A stretch of DNA of 11,532 nucleotides, taken from positions 1 through 11,532 of the forward strand of contig DSAK01000048.1 of NCBI GenBank assembly GCA_011372825.1. Direction: 5' to 3'. Within the stretch, counting starts at the first letter, position 1. Each line of letters opens with the position of its first letter. Under the pieces are notes generated by a model, which saw only the letters and a program-made list of their open reading frames with translations, searched no databases and had not been told where the DNA came from. The stretch comes from Campylobacterota bacterium. Its GTDB lineage: Bacteria > Campylobacterota > Campylobacteria > Campylobacterales > Sulfurovaceae. Shown here in pieces: positions 1 through 6,449 of the stretch. The position numbers were made by a program, and so were the translations under genes.

Positions 1-10
1 GGATAGATAT

Positions 11-2830
11 ATGGATATGATAAAAGTTTTTGGTGCTAGAGAAAATAATCTCAAAAGTATCTCTTTGGAAATCCCCAAAAATAAATTAGTGGTTATGACA
101 GGATTGAGTGGTAGTGGAAAATCTACTTTGGCATTCTCAACACTTTATGCCGAAGGGCAGAGAAGGTATATAGAGTCTCTTTCTAGTTATGCTAGACAAT
201 TTTTAGGAAAAGTTGGCAAACCAGATGTTGATAAGATAGAGGGACTTACTCCAGCTATCGCAATTGATCAAAAAACTACATCTAAAAATCCCCGTTCAAC
301 CGTTGGAACAATTACTGAGATTTATGATTATTTGCGCCTATTGTATGCACGAATTGGAGTGCAACATTGCCACTCTTGCGGCAAGCCCATATCCTCTATG
401 GGAGCAAGCGATATCATCAATGAGGTACTCAAGCTCCCCGTTGGCTCCAAATTGGTCATTTTAGCCCCTTTGGTCAAAGAGAAAAAGGGCTCATTTGCAG
501 AAATGTTGGAGTCATTGCGCCATAAAGGCTACATTAGAGCGATGATAGATGGGGTAATGGTGAGGCTAGATGAAGAGATAGAGTTATCAAAGACCAAAAA
601 ACATACCATAAAAGTAGTAATTGATAGGGTAGTCATAGACGAGCAAAGCAAAGAGAGAATCGCAGCAGACATAGAAAAAGCACTTCAAGAGAGCTATGGA
701 GAGGTTGAGCTTGAGATTCTCAATCACCAAGAACTTGGGCTAGAGAGTCCATATATTCACTATTCTGAGCATTTGGCTTGTTTTGACTGTAAGATTAGCT
801 TTGATCCGCTTGAGCCGGTTAGTTTCTCTTTTAACTCCCCAAAAGGTGCGTGTAGCGCTTGTGATGGATTAGGCATTCGCTATGTATTGGATCTAAAAAA
901 GATTATAGATGAAGGGCTTAGTATCGACAAAGGGGCGATCAGGATTATCTATGGATTTAATAAAGGATATTATGCAAAATTTTTACAAGCCTTTTGCCAA
1001 TTGCATGATATCCCTACAAATGTACCTTATGAGTCACTTCTAGAGCATCAAAAAAAAGCGATACTCTATGGAGCAGGGGATGAAGTCAAATTTACATGGA
1101 AACGACACCCTCTAAAAAAAGAGTGGCCTGGTATCGTAAAAATCGCCTATGATATGTTCAAAGATGAGCGAGATTTAGGTGAATATATGACAGAAAAGAT
1201 ATGTGATAAGTGTAGTGGCAATCGTCTCTCACCACAGAGTTTAGCAGTTAAAATTGGAGATAAAAACATAGCCCAGATAGTTAATCTCCCTATAGAGGAG
1301 GCGTTTGCTTATTTTGAAGATAATTCCAATTTTGATTATCTCAACAATCAGCAGCACCAAATATCTCTCCCTATTCTAAGTGAAATTCGAGAAAGATTGT
1401 TTTTTCTCTATGATGTTGGGTTAGGATATCTCTCTTTGGGTCGCGATGCAAGGTCTATCTCAGGTGGCGAAGCACAAAGAATCCGAATAGCCTCACAAAT
1501 AGGCTCAGGTCTAACAGGGGTGATGTATGTGCTTGATGAGCCAAGCATAGGGCTACATGAAAGAGACACAATGAAACTTATCCGTACACTAAAATCTCTT
1601 CAATCCAAGGGAAATAGTGTGATTGTCGTTGAACATGACAAAGAGACTATCTTTGCAGCTGACTATGTCATAGATATTGGTCCTGGTGCAGGAGATTATG
1701 GTGGTGAGGTTGTATTTGCAGGGAGTATAGAGGAGTTAAAAAAAGCCAAAACACTCACAGCAGATTATCTATTTGGCAAAAAAGATATCTCATACCAGCG
1801 AAATCGGACCCAAAATGATTGGATAGAGATAAACAATATCAATATAAACAATATCAATTCACTAAGTGCAAAAATACCTTTGCGAAATTTTGTCTGCATA
1901 ACAGGAGTAAGTGGGAGTGGAAAAAGTTCACTCATATTGCAGACTCTTTTGCCAGTCGCCCTTGAAATCCTCAATCGTGCTACAAAAATTACAAAAGTTG
2001 ATGGTGTAGAAGTTGTAGGACTAGAACAGCTTGATAAGGTAATATATCTTGATCAAAGTCCAATTGGTAGAACTCCACGGAGCAATACAGCAACCTATAC
2101 AGGCATCATGGATGAAGTAAGAAAGCTTTTTGCGGAGACAAAAGAGGCAAAAATCAGAGGCTATAAGGTGGGTAGATTCTCTTTTAATGTCAAAGGTGGT
2201 AGATGCGAAAAGTGTCAAGGCGATGGAGAAATCAAGATAGAGATGCACTTTTTGCCCGATGTGATGGTGGTGTGTGATAGCTGTAAGGGCAAGAGGTATA
2301 ATCAACAAACGCTAGAGGTTTTATACAAGGGCAAAAGTATAGCAGATGTTTTGGCTATGAGTGTTACAGAAGCATTGCAATTTTTCAAATCTGTTCCTGC
2401 GATCGCTAGCAAACTCAAAACACTCGATGCTGTAGGTTTGGGATATATCACTTTGGGACAAAATGCAACTACACTAAGTGGTGGAGAGGCACAAAGAATC
2501 AAGCTAAGCAAAGAACTTAGCAGAAAGGATACAGGCAATACGCTCTATGTCTTAGATGAACCAACCACAGGGCTTCATTTTGCAGATGTCGATAAACTAA
2601 CAGGAGTTTTACACCATCTAGTAGAACTTGGCAATAGTGTTGTGGTAATAGAACATAATCTTGATATGATAAAAAATGCCGATTACATTATCGACATGGG
2701 ACCAGAAGGTGGAAGTAAAGGAGGTAAGATAATCGCTACTGGAGCCCCACTTGAGATCGCTAAAAATTATAAAAAAAGTGGAAGTTATACAGGGGAGTAT
2801 TTAGCAAAAGAAATTTTGAAAAAAGGTTAA
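11..2830 (+). CDS. uvrA: UvrABC excinuclease subunit A (UvrA)
   Basis: UvrA is the ATP-dependent damage-recognition subunit of nucleotide excision repair. It works as a dimer that scans DNA and loads UvrB. The 939 residues are full length for the family and hold two ABC ATPase modules. Module one has Walker A GLSGSGKS at 31-38, signature SGGEAQR at 484-490 and Walker B LDEPSIGLH at 508-516. Module two has Walker A GVSGSGKSS at 632-640, signature LSGGEAQR at 822-829 and Walker B LDEPTTGLH at 848-856. Zinc-site cysteines are C257/C260/C281/C284 and C732/C735/C755/C758. A further CxxC lies at 398-401. ATG at 11 has a partial Shine-Dalgarno GGA seven bases upstream; ATG at 17 is a weaker alternative. 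Only 10 bases of upstream DNA are present, so the promoter is not visible. The stop overlaps that of the convergent neighbour. Confidence 0.98.
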   Translation: MDMIKVFGARENNLKSISLEIPKNKLVVMTGLSGSGKSTLAFSTLYAEGQRRYIESLSSYARQFLGKVGKPDVDKIEGLTPAIAIDQKTTSKNPRSTVGTITEIYDYLRLLYARIGVQHCHSCGKPISSMGASDIINEVLKLPVGSKLVILAPLVKEKKGSFAEMLESLRHKGYIRAMIDGVMVRLDEEIELSKTKKHTIKVVIDRVVIDEQSKERIAADIEKALQESYGEVELEILNHQELGLESPYIHYSEHLACFDCKISFDPLEPVSFSFNSPKGACSACDGLGIRYVLDLKKIIDEGLSIDKGAIRIIYGFNKGYYAKFLQAFCQLHDIPTNVPYESLLEHQKKAILYGAGDEVKFTWKRHPLKKEWPGIVKIAYDMFKDERDLGEYMTEKICDKCSGNRLSPQSLAVKIGDKNIAQIVNLPIEEAFAYFEDNSNFDYLNNQQHQISLPILSEIRERLFFLYDVGLGYLSLGRDARSISGGEAQRIRIASQIGSGLTGVMYVLDEPSIGLHERDTMKLIRTLKSLQSKGNSVIVVEHDKETIFAADYVIDIGPGAGDYGGEVVFAGSIEELKKAKTLTADYLFGKKDISYQRNRTQNDWIEINNININNINSLSAKIPLRNFVCITGVSGSGKSSLILQTLLPVALEILNRATKITKVDGVEVVGLEQLDKVIYLDQSPIGRTPRSNTATYTGIMDEVRKLFAETKEAKIRGYKVGRFSFNVKGGRCEKCQGDGEIKIEMHFLPDVMVVCDSCKGKRYNQQTLEVLYKGKSIADVLAMSVTEALQFFKSVPAIASKLKTLDAVGLGYITLGQNATTLSGGEAQRIKLSKELSRKDTGNTLYVLDEPTTGLHFADVDKLTGVLHHLVELGNSVVVIEHNLDMIKNADYIIDMGPEGGSKGGKIIATGAPLEIAKNYKKSGSYTGEYLAKEILKKG
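1829..1858 (+). repeat. Perfect 15-bp tandem duplication inside uvrA
   Basis: The unit ATAAACAATATCAAT occurs twice in direct contact (1829-1843 and 1844-1858). It lies in frame and gives an Ile/Asn-rich run at about residues 607-616, just before the second ATPase module. In most UvrA proteins this position carries a GARxNNL-like segment. By my alignment the spacing to Walker A at 632 is about normal, so the repeat replaces rather than extends the usual segment. Confidence 0.85.
2827..2830. other. Palindromic shared stop of two convergent genes (TTAA)
   Basis: Read rightward, TAA at 2828-2830 ends uvrA. Read leftward, TAA at 2829-2827 ends the small cysteine protein. The four-base palindrome TTAA serves both strands. 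There is no intergenic base in which a terminator could sit, so any terminator must lie inside the opposite gene. Confidence 0.95.
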
Positions 2831-3027
2831 AATTCAAAATCTCCCTCTTGACCTTTGTTCATGCTCTCATAAACCACCTTAACATAGTTACTTCTAGTCT
2901 CACAATCAAAAAGTAAATCGCAATCAAAACAACTCTTGAGATTTTTTGATTGTTGACACTCAAGAAGCATATTTGTTGCAATCTCAAGCTCCTCTTGCCA
3001 TTTATCTTTGTTGGTTTGGTTGGACAT
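2827..3027 (-). CDS. Small four-cysteine protein of unknown function
   Basis: I do not recognise a function. From the ATG at 3027 the product is 66 residues, acidic and hydrophilic, with no signal peptide or membrane segment, so it is probably cytoplasmic. Its only cysteines are C24, C33, C36 and C42 (C-x8-C-x2-C-x5-C), a spacing that could bind zinc or an iron-sulfur centre. This is an inference from spacing alone. An upstream in-frame ATG at 3042 would lie inside fbp and has no good ribosome site. GGAG at 3036-3039 is nine bases from the ATG at 3027, which also lies just past the fbp stop (3029-3031), so I prefer the shorter form. It is the last gene of the mobB-fbp operon and ends inside the uvrA stop codon. 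Confidence 0.75.
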   Translation of the reverse strand: MSNQTNKDKWQEELEIATNMLLECQQSKNLKSCFDCDLLFDCETRSNYVKVVYESMNKGQEGDFEF

Positions 3028-3028
3028 C

Positions 3029-3877
3029 TTATCTTGCTCCATAGGCTTTCTTGAGACTTTTTATCTCATCGTTTGAGCCAAAAAAACACGGGCTTGTATC
3101 ATGGATAAAAGTAGGACTTAACTCTAGAAGTCTCATACCTTTGTCATTTATAGCTGCCCCATTTGCCATCTCATATATGAGTGAAAAAGGTAAAACTTCA
3201 AAGAGTTGTCTTAATTTTCCATTTGGTTTGTCAGAGGTAGCTGGATAACTAAATAATCCACCCCCTTTTAGTAGGATTTGATGAAGATCAGGTACCATTC
3301 CACCACTATATCGAAGTCTATAACCCTCTTGAAAGAGTGTATCTATAAAACCTTTGTGTATTGGTGACCAATTTTGTTGCGTCCCCCCTGGAGCGTTAAG
3401 TTTCCCTCTGTTTTTGAGCGTGATTTCACCAATTTTTTCAAATCGATTTGCTTTGTACCTATAGAGGAGTGGTTTTTCACCTTTTTTGCAAACTACTAGC
3501 TCAATGCGTGGTCCATAAACTACATACGAAGATGCCACAAGACCATTGCCATCTAAAGTATCTTTGTAAATACCAAAGATAGAGCCAACTGATAGATTAA
3601 CATCAACAAGACTTGAGCCATCAAGGGGGTCGTAGCAAACTATATATTCTCCACCATCATTAAGGGTGAGGATATCTTCTTTTTCTTCACTTACTATAGA
3701 CTTGACACTAGATATCTTGCTAAGTGCCTCTTGGATGATGATATCACTTTGGACATCTAACTTGAGCTGACTCTCTCCTGAGCTATTTTCGCTGTCGTTA
3801 TAGCCTAAATCGGCTGTTTTGATGGCGTTATCTATCTTGATGGCTATTTCTTCTATCGCTCTAAAGATATCTTCCAT
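3029..3877 (-). CDS. fbp: Fructose-1,6-bisphosphatase, class I
   Basis: This enzyme hydrolyses fructose 1,6-bisphosphate to fructose 6-phosphate and phosphate, the committed step of gluconeogenesis, in the cytoplasm. The class I fold is shown by GESQLKLD at 34-41, SEEKED at 63-68 and the metal/phosphate motif DPLDGSS at 83-89. Further support comes from NAPGGTQQNW at 161-170, YSGGMVPDLHQ at 190-200 and LFEVLP at 225-230. D83, D86 and E227 are the expected metal ligands by comparison with the family. At 282 residues it is shorter than the roughly 330-residue enterobacterial form, which is usual in Campylobacterota. The ATG at 3877 overlaps the mobB stop by one base (TAATG) with a strong AAGGAG six bases upstream. 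It should therefore be translated well even though mobB is broken. An autotroph or organic-acid user would need it to make sugars. Confidence 0.96.
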   Translation of the reverse strand: MEDIFRAIEEIAIKIDNAIKTADLGYNDSENSSGESQLKLDVQSDIIIQEALSKISSVKSIVSEEKEDILTLNDGGEYIVCYDPLDGSSLVDVNLSVGSIFGIYKDTLDGNGLVASSYVVYGPRIELVVCKKGEKPLLYRYKANRFEKIGEITLKNRGKLNAPGGTQQNWSPIHKGFIDTLFQEGYRLRYSGGMVPDLHQILLKGGGLFSYPATSDKPNGKLRQLFEVLPFSLIYEMANGAAINDKGMRLLELSPTFIHDTSPCFFGSNDEIKSLKKAYGAR

Positions 3878-4361
3878 TAAATCTCCTTACTATTTTTGAG
3901 TATCCACTCTATAACTTCATGTGGATTATTTAGATTGAGTTGTGGTAGGTTTGGTGGTATATCACTTTCGTTTATACTCTCACTAACCGCAACAATATCA
4001 CAAAAGGTGATATAACTAACATCAATATCTCCTCTAGGCCACAATATACGAGGAAGTAGCAAGGTTTTTAGCCCATCAACTAGAAGTATATCGATATCTC
4101 CAAACATCGCTATAATTTCATCTAAAGTTCTTATCCGATGGGAGAAAAATGTTGTCTAGTTGGAGACACGACTGCAACTTCGGCCCCTGTTTTGCTAAAT
4201 TTATCACTATCCTTACCCTCGGTATCAAATATAGCCTTATCTTTTGGGTCATTTTTTATAATAACAACTCTATAGGTTTAAATGAGAAGTTTGGCTACTT
4301 TTTCTATAAGTGTTGTTTTTCCGCTATTTGAAAGACCTGCAAAAGCGACAGATAGAGGCAT
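3877..4361 (-). pseudogene. mobB: Broken mobB (molybdopterin-guanine dinucleotide synthesis protein B)
   Basis: MobB is a P-loop GTPase-like accessory protein in molybdenum cofactor maturation. Reading leftward from the ATG at 4361 (AAGGAAC ribosome site at 4368-4374) gives a normal start with P-loop GLSNSGKTT at residues 9-17. The frame then hits TAA at 4278-4280, codon 28, where the family normally has residues leading into a YxVVIIKNDPKDKA-like stretch. Reading past that stop restores recognisable MobB (DTEGKDS, GAEVAVVSPTR). Near 4152-4154 a single base appears lost: adding one A gives SPTRTTFFSHR, the usual family sequence, and joins the frame of the last 76 codons (ATG 4107 to stop 3877). 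The span is 485 bases, one short of a multiple of three. There are thus two independent lesions. The tail still carries the fbp ribosome site. Assembly error is possible but would have to have happened twice. Confidence 0.85.
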
Positions 4362-4386
4362 AAATAGTTCCTTTAATTGGTTTGTA

Positions 4387-4392
4387 ATTATA
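4387..4392 (-). promoter_or_regulatory. Predicted -10 box for mobB-fbp operon
   Basis: Read leftward the sequence is TATAAT, a perfect sigma-70-type -10 box, 25 bases upstream of the mobB ATG at 4361. No good -35 is visible, as is normal in Campylobacterota. The predicted transcript start is near 4380 and would drive mobB, fbp and the small cysteine protein. Confidence 0.65.
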
Positions 4393-4416
4393 CATCAAGA
4401 TTTATTGAAACTATGT

Positions 4417-4422
4417 TAAAAT
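4417..4422 (+). promoter_or_regulatory. Predicted extended -10 box for the lipoprotein gene
   Basis: TAAAAT preceded by TG one base away (TGTTAAAAT, 4414-4422) makes an extended -10 element without a recognisable -35. The transcript would begin near 4429, just ahead of the ribosome site at 4434-4444. The element sits 24 bases from the opposite-facing TATAAT, so the two promoters are back to back. Confidence 0.5.
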
Positions 4423-4444
4423 GATTCAAAAGCTAAGGGTGGAG

Positions 4445-4942
4445 ATGAAGGTTTTATACACAATTTTAGGGATTTTTATCTTTTTTGGAGGATGCACGAC
4501 AAAAGAACAAACTGCACTTTTAAAAACGATGGAGTCCAAAGTGCCACTTTTTGAGGCAATAGGTCAAACACAGCATATAACTGTCAGCGAAGATGAGAAA
4601 GTTATAGGGTTTATCACAGCCACATATCTGCATAAAAAAAGTTTGATTTTAGAAGCTAAGCCTGAGCAATTTATCATTGGAATCTATACCTCTAATGATC
4701 TAGAGAGTTGGGAGCTTTTGTTAGACAAAAAAAAGCCAACTTCTATAGTACAACTTGAAAGCAATGATAAGAAGCTAGCTCTATTGCCGCTTCACAATGA
4801 ATGGAGCGATTATTATCTAGTTACATTTCCAAATATTTCAAAGAAGCAACTTACACTTCAATATGTCAGTCGAAACTTAGGAAAGCACTCTTTGAAATTT
4901 TCCAAAGTTGCAAATTATGTCAACACAAAAAAAGGACTCTAG
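4445..4942 (+). CDS. Predicted lipoprotein of unknown function
   Basis: I recognise no domain. From the ATG at 4445 the product is 165 residues and begins with a short lipoprotein signal: K2, a hydrophobic core at 3-14 and lipobox FGGC with Cys17. Thr follows the cysteine rather than Asp, which by the usual Gram-negative sorting rule points to the outer membrane. The rest is a soluble, lysine-rich region without further cysteines, membrane segments or repeats. An in-frame ATG at 4421 would add eight residues ahead of the signal, but it falls in the predicted -10 box and has no ribosome site. The 4445 start has AAGGG/GGAG immediately upstream. The gene stands alone between divergent mobB and convergent slt, and its TAG overlaps the slt stop. 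Confidence 0.8.
   Translation: MKVLYTILGIFIFFGGCTTKEQTALLKTMESKVPLFEAIGQTQHITVSEDEKVIGFITATYLHKKSLILEAKPEQFIIGIYTSNDLESWELLLDKKKPTSIVQLESNDKKLALLPLHNEWSDYYLVTFPNISKKQLTLQYVSRNLGKHSLKFSKVANYVNTKKGL
4939..4942. other. Palindromic shared stop of two convergent genes (CTAG)
   Basis: TAG at 4940-4942 ends the lipoprotein gene rightward, and TAG at 4941-4939 ends slt leftward. The palindrome CTAG is used by both strands. This is the same arrangement as the TTAA at 2827-2830, and again there is no space for a terminator between the genes. Confidence 0.95.
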
Positions 4943-6198
4943 CGTCGGAATCTATCTGTTTGTGCTGGGTATGTTAATTGTTTTAAGAGAGGAAGTAATC
5001 TAGTCGGTTTTCCTAGCTTATTGCGATAGATAACATAATTTACAAGTACCTTTTTGCCATACTCTCTTGCTTCTACATTGTTTAACTTTTCGATGCTCAA
5101 ATAAGGCTCATAGGGACCTTGCCTGAAATAGTCTTTTCGCTCGATAAGTCTTCTAGTAAAACCTATCCCTCCATTGTATGCATAAGCGACAAAGAGTGGG
5201 TGATAGAGATAACTTGTAAGATAGTCAAGATGAAAATCGGCGTATTCAATCGCTTTGTATGGGTCAAACATCATATCTAAATCGATATTATCACCCTTCT
5301 TTTTTGAGATATCTTTAACTAAAAAAGGCATGATTTGCATCATACCAAGTGCAAATGAGCGAGAGACCGATGCGGGTACAAATCTACTCTCTTGTCTGGC
5401 AATTGCATAGATAAGAGCTTGACGATCGATAGTTTTGTATCTGAGGACATCTTGGTAAGGGATAGGAAAATAGTGTTCACGATACTTTGAGGCATAAGCT
5501 TTTATATAAGTATATGGCCCTTGGGTATACTCTGATTCGTACTCTTTTGCAAGTTTCTCAAGATTTGTCTTAGGCGAGAACAGTCTCCTCTTTAGATGTG
5601 CCCAGTCAATTGGATTTTTGATATTAAAGTGCGATACGGTTCTTTTTGGAAATTTTTGTGTGATAGTTTGTGGGTATTTACCTCCAACCAAATCTTGCGC
5701 CACAAGAGTATAAAGATTTGGATCATTGCTTTTTAAGAGCTGCTTCAAGTACATTTTGTCGTGGGTTAAAAGATAGAGCCAAAATGCAGATTGGTCTTTG
5801 ACGAGTTGGCTTGATGCAAGCTTATTTGCCCAGCCAAAATGGTGTAATGCGTGTTGTAAGTCACCTCTATCAACAGCATTTATACCTGTTTTGAAGTATC
5901 TTTTTGCTTTATTGTCATTTTGAGATGGTGGGGGCGGTGCAGGTACTCCACCTCTGCTGTGCAATCTTGGCATTTGTCCTGTTTTTGCACGGTATGCATT
6001 TGTGAGGGTTTTGTTGATATTTGAAGCTTGTCTTATAACCTCCATAGCCTCTTTAGGTGTTGTTGAAGGTTGCGATATAAATCTCCAGATATAATAATCC
6101 TTTTCAGGGCCTTTTGGCATTTGCGAAATTTGTCTAAAAGTAATTGCATGCAACAGTGATCCTAGAACCAGAAGGGTAAATAAAAATCTAAAAACCAT
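4939..6198 (-). CDS. slt: Soluble-type lytic murein transglycosylase
   Basis: This enzyme cleaves the MurNAc-GlcNAc bond of peptidoglycan to form 1,6-anhydro-MurNAc ends, in the periplasm. The protein has 419 residues. A signal peptide covers about residues 1-18 (cleavage near LHA/I). A proline-rich segment with PPPP at 88-91 precedes a helical linker region. The C-terminal SLT domain starts near 255: catalytic Glu270 in AIARQESRF, SFALGMMQIMP at 281-291, AYNGG at 340-344 and a final NNVEAREYGKKVLVNYV-like segment at 373-389. It is shorter than E. coli Slt70, so the superhelical region is reduced. AGGA sits five bases before the ATG at 6198, overlapping the last yggT codons. The gene is two bases downstream of yggT and is the final gene of the gltX-yggT-slt operon. 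Confidence 0.93.
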   Translation of the reverse strand: MVFRFLFTLLVLGSLLHAITFRQISQMPKGPEKDYYIWRFISQPSTTPKEAMEVIRQASNINKTLTNAYRAKTGQMPRLHSRGGVPAPPPPSQNDNKAKRYFKTGINAVDRGDLQHALHHFGWANKLASSQLVKDQSAFWLYLLTHDKMYLKQLLKSNDPNLYTLVAQDLVGGKYPQTITQKFPKRTVSHFNIKNPIDWAHLKRRLFSPKTNLEKLAKEYESEYTQGPYTYIKAYASKYREHYFPIPYQDVLRYKTIDRQALIYAIARQESRFVPASVSRSFALGMMQIMPFLVKDISKKKGDNIDLDMMFDPYKAIEYADFHLDYLTSYLYHPLFVAYAYNGGIGFTRRLIERKDYFRQGPYEPYLSIEKLNNVEAREYGKKVLVNYVIYRNKLGKPTRLLPLLKQLTYPAQTDRFRR

Positions 6199-6200
6199 AT

Positions 6201-6449
6201 TTATCCTATCAAGGCACGAATGATATGCAATACAACAATTAAAACGACAGGGGAGAAATCGATATTGCCAGAGACAACAAAAGGGAGTTTAGAGCGTATC
6301 CACTCAAGTGGCGGTTCGACAATTTTATTTGCACTTTCAAGAAGCGGATGACTAAGTGTAGGTTTAAACAGCTTGATAATGGTTACGATTATTATAAGCC
6401 AAATATAGAGCGTGATTATAAGTTGCAATAAGCCAATTAGTGAATTCAT
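6201..6449 (-). CDS. yggT: YggT family membrane protein
   Basis: This small inner-membrane protein has 82 residues and two hydrophobic helices, at about 4-27 and 64-81. Between them lies the family motif region: N-x-IV-x-PPLEWIR at 41-52, then LP and GNIDFSPVVL at 61-70. YggT/YlmG relatives are linked to envelope stress resistance, cell division and organelle or cytochrome assembly in other organisms. No single biochemical role is settled. The ATG at 6449 overlaps the gltX stop in an ATGA junction, with GAGG about eight bases upstream. Its place directly before a lytic transglycosylase fits an envelope-related role, by inference only. Confidence 0.9.
   Translation of the reverse strand: MNSLIGLLQLIITLYIWLIIIVTIIKLFKPTLSHPLLESANKIVEPPLEWIRSKLPFVVSGNIDFSPVVLIVVLHIIRALIG

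Noticed and set aside
3383..3388. Six-C homopolymer (G6 on the fbp strand) as a phase-variable tract
   Set aside because: It is too short for efficient slippage, lies in conserved codons of fbp (APGGTQ) and sits in a metabolic gene.
3877..4107. The last 76 codons of mobB as an independent small gene
   Set aside because: The ATG at 4107 has no ribosome site, and the sequence aligns with the C-terminal half of MobB. It is treated as part of the pseudogene.
4140..4160. Programmed ribosomal frameshift in mobB near the run of five T residues (minus strand)
   Set aside because: The slippery site is not a good heptamer, and the upstream in-frame TAA at codon 28 would still stop translation. Decay or assembly error is simpler.
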